Assembly (NCBI GenBank): GCA_030248215.1
Contig: JASANG010004039.1
Span: 1 to 64,000, forward strand
Source of the DNA: Enoplolaimus lenunculus
Taxonomy: Eukaryota > Nematoda > Enoplea > Enoplida > Thoracostomopsidae
Reading direction: 5' to 3'
Length of the DNA stretch: 64,000 bases
The notes under the pieces were generated by a model, which saw only the letters and a list, made by a program, of their open reading frames with translations, was not told the origin of the DNA and ran no database searches. This document shows positions 24,973-37,209 of the stretch, piece after piece. A program made the position numbers and the translations under genes. Positions within the stretch are counted from its first letter, which is position 1. The number at the start of each line of letters is the position of its first letter.

Positions 24973-25420
24973 TACTGTAGTGACCCGAATAAGAGGGCGG
25001 GGTTGGTATTTATTTAGCCTCTCCAGAGGGTACCCCCCCTTGTGATTTGGTTACAGACTGTTGTTTATTTTTAACCCACGCTCCACCGCCCTTCGTTATT
25101 GATATATCCGGTATTGCAACAATTCGTTGAATTAAACGCTTTTGTCTTGTGTCAATGGCTTGAGCGATAATGTAAGGTTATACTGAGCAATGTACTTTTA
25201 AAACTTAAGTACGCTTCAAAGTTTTGAACTCAACTTTATTTGGTCCTGGAGTCGTTTATGCGCTACAATTAGAGATAATTGACATTTATGGACTCTAATT
25301 ATGATTTAGGGACTATGTCCGCTTACAGACTTTTATTAGGAATACGGACTCCTATCGATTAGGACTCAAAATGGGGTCCACCTCTTATTACCCGCTCCTT
25401 TTATTCGGGTCACTACAGTA
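24973..25420. mobile_element. Family H MITE copy 2
   Basis: TACTGTAGTGACCCGAATAA is mirrored by TTATTCGGGTCACTACAGTA, a near-perfect 20-bp inverted end. The interior shares GGACTCTAATT...GGAGTCGTTTATGCGC with 13015-13420. Confidence 0.75.
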
Positions 25421-25559
25421 CTCATCAAGGGGTGGTTGTGAATATTTCGCGAACGGACATCCGTTTCTGCTTTTGGTAATATTTTGTGTCCGGCTCCGGT
25501 TTAGAAACCCGGAAATTCCGGAATTTATTTGCGCAAAATCAGTTGCAAGTTAATACTTT

Positions 25560-25830
25560 AACAAATCGCGCGATTTTTCATTACAGATATGCTACATATG
25601 TTCTATTGATGACTTTAGCTATGTAATTCAGCAAAAAGTTTCAAAAAATTGAATGCAACTGTATTTTTTACCTTATTAGTTTCGAAATCCCGCTGAATAT
25701 TTGAACGCCTCGTTTGTAACGGCAGAAAAATAAACACCATTGAAACTTTCATACTTCAATATACGTCTTCCGTTTCCGTTATTTTGATCACTGTTCGTTT
25801 CCGTTTCAATTATTTTTACCATCCACAGCC
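25560..25830. repeat. Interspersed repeat (GTTTCCGTTATTTTGATCACT)
   Basis: It shares GAATATTTGAACGCCTCGTTTGT and CTTTCATACTTCAATAT blocks with 31905-32165. An inverted, diverged relative lies at 27470-27800. No coding content seen. Confidence 0.5.
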
Positions 25831-26113
25831 TGTGAGTTGGTGATTGGTTATACTGGAATCTCTACTCAGATTGCTCTAAGTTACCCACTACGCTATGTGA
25901 GCAGGGGTTAATTTGCTCTGTTTATTCGGTCGAATTTGATATTCGCGTCTTTAGCGTTCGCTTGCATTTTAATACGTCTCTTAGACAGTCTAAAGATGAG
26001 GTTGTATAGCCGTGTGAAAAGAAATCCTACCAGCGTTGCGGGTTTTTCCTTAAAACACCTCAAAAAGTATACAGACAGAGCACCGGAAATGTGAAAAAGT
26101 GACAAATAAAGTA

Positions 26114-26205
26114 GAATATATACACATATACATATATATACATATACGTATATATACATATATATACATATATATTATATAATATATAATATGTATGTAT
26201 TTATT
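26114..26205. repeat. (TATACA)n-type microsatellite
   Basis: An alternating AT-rich ATATACATAT tract. A similar one lies near 27385-27480. Confidence 0.8.
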
Positions 26206-26876
26206 TATACGCCTGTATGTCTCTGGAGCTGTATATATGTACTTTTGAGTATCTGTGAATTGAATAATAAACAACATAAACAAAAATAACAAGATAAAAC
26301 TGAACCAAAAAAAAGATTTACAAATATGCCGCCGCGAATGCAATGGTCTTGCACATGAACCATCGGCGGATCCACGATGGCCCGACGAAGGACCATGCAC
26401 CCCTAACAGGTATCAAAACCAAAATTTTGTATCAATATTTAGTAGTAAACTAAAATTGGCATTTGGTTTACGTGTTCGTTTGACTCGCGATTTATTTCAC
26501 TATTTATAATATCAACAGCCCAGAGTTCAGAATTTTCTCAAGTTCGTATCTGAGATGAAGTTAGCACGAGGGTACACACAAAAAAGTATTTTTGAATATA
26601 TTCAGAAAAGTATTTCCTGTGGCAAATTTGAAAAGTTTTTCTGATATTTAAAAGACAATTTTTCTACAAAATATAACTGGAAAACGTTGATTTTCAGACT
26701 TTATTTCAAAATTTTTTTGCAAACTTTTCTGTGATAAAACAGAAATAGTTTTCAAGTGCACCTTGCGAAGTATATAATCTTAAATGTAAGAAATTTTTTC
26801 TTAGATATCAGAAATATTATTTTGGGTGTAATAACGTCAGTTTTGCATTATATTGTTTGTTTGTGTTTAATCCATT

Positions 26877-27035
26877 GGCCTATGTAAAGATCAGGGGTGG
26901 AACATTTTTCTGTGACACTATAATAGACTAAGCTTAAGCTGTAGACTAATTATTTTCTTTGGCTTAGGCTTAGGATTAGGCTTACGCTTAGGAATATGCT
27001 TATAATACTGATCCCCCCTGTTCTTTACATTGGCC
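26877..27035. mobile_element. Family A MITE
   Basis: GGCCTATGTAAAGATCAGGG is mirrored by CCCCTGTTCTTTACATTGGC, with GGCTTAGGCTTAGGATTAGG between them. Confidence 0.75.
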
Positions 27036-27864
27036 ATCGATTCATCTCAAGATAACTTATGTAAACAAAACAAATTTCTATTTCGCAACCGCTTCAGGAT
27101 CATTCGTTCCCTTTGCCTACTTTCTCTGGCAACATCCGTATACGCAAGGATTGTTTTCAAACCTGAATAGATATCAACAAAGCATTTGTACACCGTCGCA
27201 GCAGTAATTGTGAGTTTTGCCAGGATTGTTTTCTGCTTAACAATGTATATATTGCCTAAACTCGATATATTTCTTTTGAATCCGTTCGTTAGACTTTTAT
27301 TCCGGCCGCCTATAAACAACACCGGTGGGCATTGTCAAGAGTCGGTAGTCAGGTTGTATGCCTAACTTATTTCAACCCAAGTAATGCATATATATGTATG
27401 TATATACATATCTATATATGTATATATATGAAATAAAATAAATATAAATATATACATATATATAATATGGCTAAGTGGAAACGGACAGTGAAAATATCAC
27501 AAACAGGCGAAAAATAACGGAAACGGAAATAGGATATTTAAAACGTTTAATGATGTTTTATTTTCCTGCCAGTACCATATTTTGATAAATGCGCAATATT
27601 CGCTGGGCTTATAAAAATTTAAAGCATAAATAACGAATGCACCCAAAAATTTATAATTTTCAATGACATTAGCGGCTTAGTTTCAAACCGGACAAATGCA
27701 TAATACCTGCGGTGAAATATGAATTAAATGTTTGTTAAGCGACCGAAAATTAACGGTATTTCTATAACGGAAACGGACACTGATTTTTACCATAAACAGC
27801 AACTGATATAAAGCAACACTAAGCATATATAAACATTGCAGGAGCCTGCAACTCGTGCATACAA

Positions 27865-27967
27865 CACTGCAAATTTGACTGCGGTGGAGTCGAATTTGAC
27901 ACAGTTGGTGTAGTCCCGTAGAGCCTATTTCGGATAGAGTCAATTTGACTCACCATTTTTTACAGTG
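27865..27967. mobile_element. Family G MITE, truncated copy
   Basis: CACTGCAAATTTGACT... to ...TTGACTCACCATTTTTTACA. The right half matches 16385-16593 closely and the left half is shortened. Confidence 0.6.
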
Positions 27968-28399
27968 AACGAATATATACCATTCTGTAAAACCTTGCCA
28001 AACCCAATGCCAACAAGTAAAGTTATTTGGTTTCTTTTCAACCTAAACCTAAACATATTACGGGGAGGAGGGTGAGTATTTTTCTATATATATATACACA
28101 AATATATGTGTTAATGGTTATAAGTAGCAAAGTTGGTTTTCACTCGACGGGCGAAATACGACGGTTTCGGTTGATCAACCACCAAGGTAACTACCAATGG
28201 AATGTCTGCTAATAAATAATGTTCAAAATAAACGAGTGATATAAATAATGTCTGATGATTTTTGGGCCCATTTTTTGCGCACGGCGAAGGCATTTCGCGA
28301 AACCAAATTTTAATAGTGTCAAAAGGTTAATGTCCAGACAGAATTTTTTTGCCAAACGAAAATAGTGACATAATTTATAATGGCTTGTGATACTCGCAA

Positions 28400-28622
28400 C
28401 ACTGTAAAAAAATGCTGAGTCAGATTGATTCTCTCCGAAATAGGCGTTTCCGGACGACACAAATTGAGTCAAAATTCGACTCCGCCAGACTCAAATTCTA
28501 CTCAATGAGTCGCTGTGTGAGTCAAATTTGACTCTGACCGAGTTCGGATTTGACTCAGTTTGTGTAGTCCGGAAAAGCCTATTTCTGGGAGAGTCAATTT
28601 GACTCGCCATTTTTTTGCAGTG
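28400..28622. mobile_element. Family G MITE copy
   Basis: CACTGTAAAAAAATGCTGAG is mirrored by CTCGCCATTTTTTTGCAGTG. The interior has several GAGTCAAATTTGACTC words. Confidence 0.75.
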
Positions 28623-30172
28623 ACGCGGATCCAGAGGAAGAAGGCGTACGGCTTCACTCAGTCAGGATAATTTTTGTAATAAAATGATACGGTTCCTACC
28701 TTACAATTTGTTGCACTCGGAAAATTAGCGCATACATACGACACAGTAGAAATTGCGTTTCATAACTTTTGCCAGCCTGTCTCAACGTCACAAATTTCTG
28801 AATCTGCCGCTGGAAATATTTCAACGTTGTTTACCATTACGAAGCTAAAATTAATAATTTTTTTAATTCAGCAATATTCTGTGTTCATCTGTTGAAATCT
28901 AAGTATATTTTATTTTGTCTGTTTTTGTATTTAATTAATACCACAACAGCAACGCCTCGTACCATAAATGGGTTTGAGTTGGGTGGACTGAATAGAATGT
29001 ACTTACACACCCTTAAAAGTTTACCAAACGTCGATCATTTCAGTACCTCCGGGCGCTTTTCAAGCCTTAACTAAACGGCAGGGGGCCTCGGTAAACGTGG
29101 GCACTGCCTGAATACATATGAACCACGGTTGATCGTATGGGGCCTTCGCGCCCATGCTAATATATTACCCCAAATGCCCTACATACCTTTCATTTAGCAC
29201 GCAATAGCATACGCCATAATGTCTTCTGTGCACGCAACACAACCTTAGCCAGGATTCTGACTAGGGCCGATCCAAGCCAAGTGCCTATAATGATTATATA
29301 ACACTATTTGTCCCAGCTTGCATTCAGTTTATTAACAGAAATATATTTGTCTAAATTATACTGGGGGTTCATGTCCCGGATCCGCGTCCCCTCGGGCGGT
29401 GTCCTTGGCTCGGTACGCAATTTAAAAACTCGTGTCTCTCACAGTTTAATCAAAATCTCGTTTCAAAAAAACCTCCTGCGTATTCATACGCAGTCCGGCT
29501 TTGATTTGATTTCGTTTCAATCAATTCAAATACACGAAAGGTCCTGGGCCTGACCTTTCAAATTATATTAAAGGTACACACGATAAATCTCTTCAAACCA
29601 GCATTCAGTGGGAGAATTCAATGATACATACCGAGACATTTGAACCTACACTCAAGCGAACATTTATATTTTTTTAAAGAAGACATAAATAGGGCCCGTG
29701 GAACGTACCCCGTGAGGGCAGAGGGACTCAGACTGCCAGCGAATCCCGAGGGTGGACGGGAGAGGCGTGCGCTCTGCCGTCAGAATGTTTTTTGTGATAA
29801 AATGGTAAGATTTCTACCTTACAGTTTTCAGCCTAAGAAAATGTTTTTTTGTAAAAAATGATAAGGTGCCTCCCTACCTTACAATTTTGGTATTTCATAA
29901 CATCTGGCAGCCAGCCCCTGTGTCAGAAATTTTTGGATCCGCATTTGACTCTGGCCCACCATAGAACCAAATTTTCGTCAATTTGATGTGTATGTTTTGT
30001 AGCACGAATTGTATACGAAGTTCCAGTGGTCCTTTGACTTTTTTTGCCAGCTCTCTGTAAAGTCCTATCATAGTTTAATAGTTGGCTGGTTACGCCAGGA
30101 TTTAACCCCAAGGGAAACGGAATTGAACTTAAGCTTGAAATTGGATCTCACATGAAATTAATTTGAAAGTAT
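28623..30172. other. Gene-free stretch, repeat remnants only
   Basis: There is no convincing exon. GGATCCAGAGG and CCCTGTGTCAGAAATTTTTGGATCC resemble degraded hAT-type ends. Short ORFs near 28892, 29308 and 29640 have no recognisable family and no supporting splice structure. Confidence 0.4.
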
Positions 30173-30324
30173 GGCCAATGTTACTTTAAGGGGCGAAACA
30201 GTAGATTAAGCGTATATTTCTAAGCATAAGCCTAAACATAAACAAAAAATTGTAATCTGGAATCTAAACCCACTCCTTTATAGACCCACCAGAATCCTCT
30301 ACGCCTCTTAAAGTAACATGGGCC
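30173..30324. mobile_element. Family B MITE copy 3
   Basis: GGCCAATGTTACTTTAAGGG is mirrored by CTTAAAGTAACATGGGCC. The TTAGGC core is reduced to a few units. Confidence 0.75.
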
Positions 30325-30787
30325 GAAAGTATTAACAAAGAAAAGTTTTAAGATCACTTGTGTAAATAATAAACAATGGCTGGCTTTCTGTAATTTACTT
30401 ATTATTACTTAAGCTATCGTCAAATGTCAGCCATTGTCATAACAAGAAAGTATTAGTTTTGCTTTATATTGAGGAGGGATCAATAGTCTGTAAATTCAAC
30501 TTGACCAAAGTTGGTATACTGGTAAAATTGTAATCTACCTTATTTAGTCATCGACTTAAGTATTTACTTAACTTAAACACGTTATTAGAAACGACAAAAT
30601 GGTTAAGTAAGACGTACTTAAACAGGGTTTTGTAAACCCAGCCATTATGTTTAAGTCTGCTAAATTCATAGAAACTAAAGTTCTTCAAAGACTTTTAGAC
30701 CCAGATGTGGGAACAGCTGTTGGACCACAGATTAGTCCCTTCTCACATAAAGCTGACTACGAACATCTCAGTACAAAGTTTATGTCA

Positions 30788-31023
30788 TAGGCCAATCTGC
30801 TATTTAGACCAATTTACCAATTAGCCTAGGATAATCTGCTATTCTATGCAAATAGCAGATTGACCCAGGCCAAATAGCAATTGTGAAATATATTTGAACG
30901 ATATAAAACGAGCACTAAAGTATTGCCACTGCTTAAATTAAAATAAATCTGATTGATCTATAAGTTCAATACTAATAGTAATTTAACCTACACTGCTATT
31001 ACATAAAATAGCAGATTGGCCTA
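30788..31023. mobile_element. MITE with TAGGCCAATCTGCTATTT ends, inside a decayed family D copy
   Basis: The left TAGGCCAATCTGCTATTTAG is mirrored by AAATAGCAGATTGGCCTA. Family D sequence flanks it on both sides: TCCCTTCTCACATAAA before it, and AAGACGTAAGAGCCCCCTCG with GGCTGAGTGG after it. It probably inserted into that element. Confidence 0.7.
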
Positions 31024-31470
31024 GGCCAATTAGTATTTAGCCTGAGTAGCACAATGACCAACATGTATATGTTAACAAAATATAGTACTCACCTAACAAT
31101 TGCAACACGCAAGGGAAATATTGAATTATCACAAGACGTAAGAGCCCCCTCGTGTTTGAGAGCCAAGCTACTATGGCTGAGTGGTATAAGGTTGGTAATC
31201 TTAAAGTAAAAGTCTATGCGACCCATCCTTGACAGGTTCCCGTTACCGTTAATCAAAGCCGACAACAGAATCTGGTTATGCTACTCTGCTCAATCGCGTT
31301 CGGGATGGGTATCCCTATCCCAGGCTCGTCATGCGATCGTACTCCTAGCGTAACAAATACTGCCAGACCATGCATTATTAATTTGTTTGTTGTATAATTT
31401 GCGTCAGTACACTTACTGGTGCGTTACAGCTTTATTTGAACATACCGTATATTTGCGATATGCACGATTG

Positions 31471-31725
31471 CACTGTAAATTTCAGTGAATTGATTTTAAC
31501 TCACAATGTGTTGAATGTAATCAGAGGTCTGAGCTCTGAATTAGTTCTTTTAGAACTCTGAAATCTAAATTGTTCGAGCTCATTTTGAAGTTAATTAATC
31601 AACTCACCCGGAATTATATATCAGCTCAGAGTGAGTTAATATTTACTGTTACTAACTCAGAAATAACCAGAAATAACTAATTCTGTGTCTGAGTTGATTA
31701 ATTAACTAATCGGAATTTTCAGTGT
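31471..31725. mobile_element. Family F MITE, complete copy
   Basis: CACTGTAAATTTCAGTGAAT is mirrored by CGGAATTTTCAGTG. The interior is rich in GAGTTAATTAATCAACTC-type palindromes. Confidence 0.65.
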
Positions 31726-31904
31726 GGGAAAAAATGAAAGTACAGGAATTACTAAATGTCCCAGTGACAAACACGCCGCATCCCATTGGTGGGTCTAGCC
31801 AATATGTTTTTATTCAAAGCAGGATAAAATTTAGGTTAGTCCACTGCTGATAACCTACGGATGTTGAGGTTCGCAATTGTTGTTAACATCCGTTATTTTT
31901 ATGT

Positions 31905-32165
31905 TCAAAATTAGTTATAACACTTGCGTATAAAACATGCAATTTTTCACTACAGAAACTTTATAAAAAAATTGAAAAAATTTCGGTGCATCGGCTATTT
32001 TTTGTTAAAAATTTTATAAAACCCGGTGAATATTTGTACGCCTCATTTGTGGTGGCAGAAATGCAAAAAATCTATGAAACGTTTATACTTCAATATCTGT
32101 TTTCTATTTTCGGTCTTTTGATCACTATATCCGTTTCCGTTTAGGTTTACTATTCGTTTACACTG
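31905..32165. repeat. Second copy of the 25560-25830 repeat
   Basis: The shared blocks ATATTTGTACGCCTCATTTG and TTATACTTCAATATCTG...TTTTGATCACTATATCC are in the same order. Confidence 0.5.
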
Positions 32166-32289
32166 TGCCTGTTACCGAAGGATATACAACAAAAAACCTG
32201 GTACAGAAAACAGGTTTCGGCACAAAAGCTATTTCTAATCCTGTATCTTTCAATGTTAAACACTATATAGTACTATATTTTAAAAAGCA

Positions 32290-32720
32290 GCGAAACTAGC
32301 TAACAGGGTACAACCGTAAGTCTGCATCCGGCTCCCGGCTGAAAATCGGCCTCCTGCTTCGGATCAGGCCCCAGTAGAACTTTTGCCGGAAGTTCCGGCA
32401 ATTTTGATAGTAAAATTTTGCATAATTTTGCGAAACTTATCTGTTTAGCGCGTTTCGTTTTATTTTTGTCACAATTTTCAGGAAAAAATTTCCGAAATTA
32501 CGCAGAAAATGAGCGTAAAACAAAACAACATAGCAACATTATTCAGATATTGGCTAAAGTTAACTAATTAACCATCATATTTACTACTTAATGACGCCTC
32601 GCTTCCGGCTCCGGCTACTACTTAATTTCACCTCCAGCTCCGGCAAGTTTCTTAGACTTCCGGCTCCGGCTCCGCTCTGGTAATTTTTACCTCCGGTTGC
32701 ACCCTGCTAGCTAAGTATAT
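32290..32720. repeat. CCGGCTCCGG-rich repeat
   Basis: Many TCCGGCTCCGGC words, ending ACCTCCGGTTGCACCCTGCT. A fragment with the same tail occurs at 35430-35515. Confidence 0.5.
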
Positions 32721-33020
32721 AAATTAAGTTTGCAGCTGTTTTAGAATTTAAGGTCATTAACGGATATAGAAATCGCTAAAAGCCACTAAACCTAAGGTCA
32801 CGAAACCTATTGATTAAGCTGCGTTTGTAAAGTATCACATTAAACCCTGAACAAAGTTGCGTAAAGATTTTGCTGCTTGCTTTCTTTCTTGACAGGGGCT
32901 ACAAATTATAGCAGTTTTAAGTCAATGTAGGCACAACACGTTTCTAATCAGTAAGTGGTGTTTTAATTGCCAGGCACGCATGAATAATGATGTCTATAGT
33001 GTGTTAATCGGCTCATCGTT

Positions 33021-33264
33021 TTAACCCTTTATCAGATGAATATTTTGTATTTCATCTGAGACCTACTTTTATACTAGGATTCGAACTCCAGTGACTGGAC
33101 TGGGAGGCGTATACCATCACCACTCAGCTATAGAAAATTGACGCTCGAGCCCGAGGGGGCTCTCACGTCTTGTAGTAATTTTGTACTATGTATACGAGTT
33201 GAAACTGTTAAACACTGTGCGATATATTATTTAACGTAGTTGCCCATAGTCAACTCTATGTAAC
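33021..33264 (-). mobile_element. Family D tRNA-like MITE, one terminus lost
   Basis: It begins TTAACCCTTTATCAGATG and carries GGATTCGAACTCCAGTGACT and ACCACTCAGCTATAG on the plus strand (B and A boxes on the minus). It runs to AGTCAACTCTATGTAACG, where the final GGGTTAA is missing. Confidence 0.65.
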
Positions 33265-33506
33265 GATTACTTGAGATTAGCGTCTGGTTTGTAAGCTAAT
33301 GTCATATGACTTTCAATTTTTGTCGTTATACCCGCTATATCACTGATGTTTTTGTGTTGACGTCGAATCAACCAAGCAGCAAACATGTCCGGGCCAGCCC
33401 CTGTGATATAACGTGCCAGTAGCGCATTTATCTCCAACGTCGCTACTGACTCTTGGCTTTATTGAACCATTTCAGAGCAATATATTAAATCATAGAAAAA
33501 ATAATA

Positions 33507-33556
33507 GGTAAATAACAACAACAACAACAATAATAATAATAATAATAATAATAATA
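33507..33556 (+). repeat. (AAC)n(AAT)n microsatellite
   Basis: AACAACAACAACAAC followed by AATAATAAT, ending 19 bp before the KCTD start codon, so in its promoter or 5' UTR. Confidence 0.85.
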
Positions 33557-33574
33557 TAGCATAGCGTGTCCAAA

Positions 33575-33975
33575 ATGACATCAGAAATAATTGAACTGAA
33601 CGTAGGAGGATCGCATTACACAACAACGATTTCAACACTTACGTTGTACCCTGAATCATTGCTTGGCAAATGGTTTGCAGCAGACAACCCTAAAAATTCA
33701 AAGACAACAAATTTTCAGCTACGCAATGATTCCGTAGGACGATATTTTATCGATCGAAATGGCATTGCGTTTGGATATATTTTAGATATTTTAAGACAAC
33801 TTAGCATTTCAACGACGTCGCATTCAAATTTGAACGCAAACTCAACTGGAATTCCAATGTATCGCATTGAAATTGTACAACTTGTTCGTTCCGAAGCTGA
33901 ATATTACGAACTGAACCCGATTGTTAATATTATTGATACAGCTTATAACACTTATCAGCACCAACAACAACAAAC

Positions 33976-34009
<34 letters not shown>

Positions 34010-34657
34010 CTCGAAATGCGACAAAAGCCAAATAACTTTGGCTGGCCTAGCAATGAAATTCAGCAAATCACAGAAAATTCAGTCAAAAACAAAATTGCGC
34101 CAATTAGCCAGCAACGCGCGCCAAATCTACTAGCTATGTCATCGATCAACGATGCAATAAACAATGCGTGTTCAATTGGCGGGGGCGGAATAGCAGAGGC
34201 TAGAGTCGGATCCCCAGAAGATGCTACAAGACAAAATCACATCACAGTGAGTTATCATGGAACGTTTAGTTTTGGCCGACAAGGCATTTCGTCCGATGTC
34301 AATTTTCGAAAAATTGCAAAATTAATTGTTTGTGGCCGAGTCAGCGTTTGTCGAGAAGTGTTCGGCGAAGAAAATCTGAACGAAGGACGCGATCCAGATC
34401 GAGGATTCGCTGAAGACCGCTATACTTCTCGGTTTTATCTTAAACATACGTTTCCAGAACAAGCGTTTGACGCGTTAGCCGTTGCTGGATTCCGATTGGT
34501 CGCGTGTTCAGCCAATGGCGCAAGTGCTACGGTACCTGTTGTAGCTGGACCTGGGGCTGCGGTCATTGGTTCGCCAGCGGACAACTTAAAACGATGCAGC
34601 GTTAGCGAAGAAGACCGCTGGGCACATTATAAAGAATTCATCTTTGCGCGATATTAG
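33575..34657 (+). CDS. KCTD8/12/16-like BTB (T1) protein with H1 domain and polyQ linker
   Basis: A single-exon gene of 360 residues. The start is ATG at 33575; the frame is open slightly upstream but from a GTG. Residues 5-105 form a KCTD-type T1/BTB domain: IELNVGGSHYTTTISTL, then FIDRNGIAFGYILDILR. A Gln tract (about 128-145) interrupts the linker. Residues 221-315 match the H1 domain of KCTD8/12/16: HITVSYHGTFSFGR, KLIVCGRVSVCREVFG, LNEGRDPDRG, RYTSRFYLKHTFPEQAFDAL. The C-terminus ends HYKEFIFARY, as in that group. In vertebrates these proteins form oligomers that bind GABA-B receptors and speed G-beta-gamma desensitisation; the same role here is inferred. It is intronless while its neighbours are intron-rich, as is vertebrate KCTD12. 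(AAC)n/(AAT)n tracts directly precede it. Confidence 0.9.
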
Positions 34658-34687
34658 TCAATTTGTTCACCATGGTTTCGAGATGGG

Positions 34688-34778
34688 TACCAGATATTTG
34701 GATATTAAAAAAGACCAAATATGTATGTGAAAACAAATATATCACGATTTATATGAAAAAATAACTGATGCCCACTAA
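34688..34778. mobile_element. Small family I MITE
   Basis: GAGATGGGTACCAGATATTT is mirrored by ACTGATGCCCAC. The internal GATATTTGGATAT words make it a miniature relative of 2045-2818. It lies about 30 bp after the KCTD stop codon. Confidence 0.5.
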
Positions 34779-34853
34779 TTTACACTGTGATTATCACAGC
34801 AAACTAGCGCTTCTCTGCGATGTACATTTATTGCAACAGTCAAGTGTTTGAGT

Positions 34854-35005
34854 GGCCCATGTTAATACTTTAAGGGGCGGCCTGGTTTCTGATGAGTCTA
34901 TAAAAGAGTAGGTTTAGATTCTAGAATACATTTTTTGCTTAGGCTTTGGCTTAGGTTTAGGAACACGCATAATTTACTGTCACGCCCCTCAAAGTAACAT
35001 TGGCC
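34854..35005. mobile_element. Family B MITE copy 4
   Basis: GGCCCATGTTAATACTTTAA is mirrored by CTCAAAGTAACATTGGCC. The core has TTGCTTAGGCTTTGGCTTAG. Confidence 0.7.
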
Positions 35006-35867
35006 AATAGAGATACACATGAACTCGTTATCGAGTTGTGTCAATTGAAAATTTTGATTAATCGTCGAAATTATATATAGCGTAATATTTGTACAGTTGC
35101 TTCAAAATTATTAAAAAAATTGCAGCCTGAATTGTTATTCGCGTTTGTAATAGAATTTGGCAGTTTATATTACTCGTGTAACCACTGTTCTATAAACCTT
35201 CGCACTTTGTACCAAATACAAATCTGAAAAACATCAACGTCAAACGTTAACAAAATTTGCCTTAGATAAGTACTCAAGCTTACTAGAACGGCGTAAAAAC
35301 ATTTTATTAATATGCGACTTCTAAAATTTTAAACTTATGTTTAAAATTTGATTCCGTTTGCAGAAAGCCAAAACGTATTAACCTTAAGCACTATTTCATT
35401 TTCCCGCATGTATATAAATTGCGCTCATATCCGGCTTCATCTCCAGTCCGGAAAGTTTTATCAACCATTGCCTCGACTGGCTACGGTATTTTTCACCTCC
35501 GGTTGCACCCTTCTAACAGCTCCAAAACAAAAACAAATAAACCTCTTTAATAAAGTAAAACATATATATACACATTAAAAATGAAACAACACTGTTTCTC
35601 AAAGATCATTAGTTAGCAATCAAACTAGCGAACATAATTTTAAATGCTGCGTAAATATTCGATCTTGTCGTGATATTCTATTTTTTGCCACAGTATCGAA
35701 CAGGTCTCGAACAAAGTCGTAGACGTTTAGAACTTTGCCTACTTATAGGTTTCGAATTAATCCCGGGATGTTGCGGATCCGCATATTAATTAAGTGCGGA
35801 TAATACACCCGCCTCTGCATTTATTTAATCAGATATTTTTTAATAAGTTTTACATTGGAAACTTTTA

Positions 35868-36085
35868 CCCTTTCTTACATAGTTGTATTCACTTTCATCC
35901 TGAGATGTAATTTCAAGCCAGCATTCAAATCCCAGTCTCACATGTGAAATGCGTTTACCACCCGCAATCAACTATATGAACTTGACGCTCGATCCAGAAG
36001 GGCTCTAACGTCTTGTGAATATTTTGCATTGCACACACATGTAAGAATACAATCTTCCCAATGTGAGTTGAATGCTTGTTTATTA
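35868..36085 (-). mobile_element. Decayed family D tRNA-like MITE
   Basis: It contains ACCCTTTCTTACATAG, a diverged B-box region (GCATTCAAATCCC), CTCTAACGTCTTGTGA and a terminal CAATGTGAGTTG, in family D order. Confidence 0.5.
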
Positions 36086-36479
36086 CTAGAATTTTCATGC
36101 TCACAGTAAACTTACTCTTTGAAAAAAGATTCATATACGATGACTTAGTTAAACTGGATTTCCAGGATGCAGGACATGAACCGGACTCGGCTGACTAGTA
36201 ACATTCTTTATAAATGTTCAAACGCATTTTGTCATGAACACAAAAACATGTGCATTCATGACGAACAAACTATAAACATTGGAGACAATTCAAAAAACGC
36301 ACGATCCGCATCCGCAAATTTTGTAACATCCGCATCTGTAACATCCTTACCACCGATCACGAAAAGCCACAACCGCAATAATAATAAACGCTGTATCCAT
36401 TTAAGATAAACAAACCCGCACGATAAATTATGCCAATATCAGAAAAAACAGAAACGCACTGACAATAGAGATACAGAGA

Positions 36480-36760
36480 CCAGGGTGCGACCGGACATCC
36501 GGTTTCTGTTTAATATCCACAAAAACTGATATCGGTCTCTGGTTGCCGTATCCGGTATAAACCTACCGGAAACCGGATATTTACAGTTGTGGTGCCGAAT
36601 ATCATCGAACTGTTTTTTACAAGTGAGCGTCTTTAACATCTGGGTGCGATTACATTTCTGGGCAAGCCAAGAAGTTCATGTTTTGATATGTTTTTCGCTG
36701 TTCCGATAAGACATTCAATATCCGTATCGGGTAAATTAATATCCGGATGCACACTGACAG
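36480..36760. mobile_element. Family I relative (ATCCGG)
   Basis: GACCGGACATCCGGTTTCTG at the left, GTATCGG...ATATCCGGATGCACAC at the right, with CCGGAAACCGGATATTTAC inside. Similar to 6085-6482. Confidence 0.5.
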
Positions 36761-37209
36761 AGCTGACCAAAGAAATTTCACTGAAGTCCCGCTACTCTTA
36801 GTAATTTAGAGCTCTGACAGAATGCACCAGAACGATGGATGATTTAAATTAGACTCCGCCAAACTTAGGACCAGGCAGGCTATGCTTAAAAACCAAACCA
36901 AATAGCGGATATTTTATTTTTTTTGGCGCTGGGCTTAACTAAAAGATTCCGCAAGACCCTACACAGAAAAAAATGAAACAACTTGAAAAACAAAACCAAT
37001 AACCTCATCTTGGACCGTGTCCTCGTATGGCTATCACCCCTACTGCTGATTGACTATAGGGTGTCCGACAAACCAACTAGGGCACCAATTTGCCCGAACT
37101 TTGCCACTGTGATATAGAAGCCAAACGGTTCAAAAGTTATAAAACCTATTTAATAGCAACTAATGATGGGCGTTACACAGCGATGAGCACACGGGGCCCG
37201 TTAAATCGG

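Noticed and set aside
24234-25100. hAT element starting CAGTGGCGGATCCAG
   Set aside because: The left end is typical and a mirrored GCTCCACCGCCC occurs near 25080. But that mirror lies inside the family H element at 24973-25420, so the boundaries are inconsistent and the call is not safe.
28892-29074. Short ORF with a signal-peptide-like start
   Set aside because: It is 60 residues with no recognisable family and no splice context, and lies in a repeat-rich stretch. A chance ORF is more likely.
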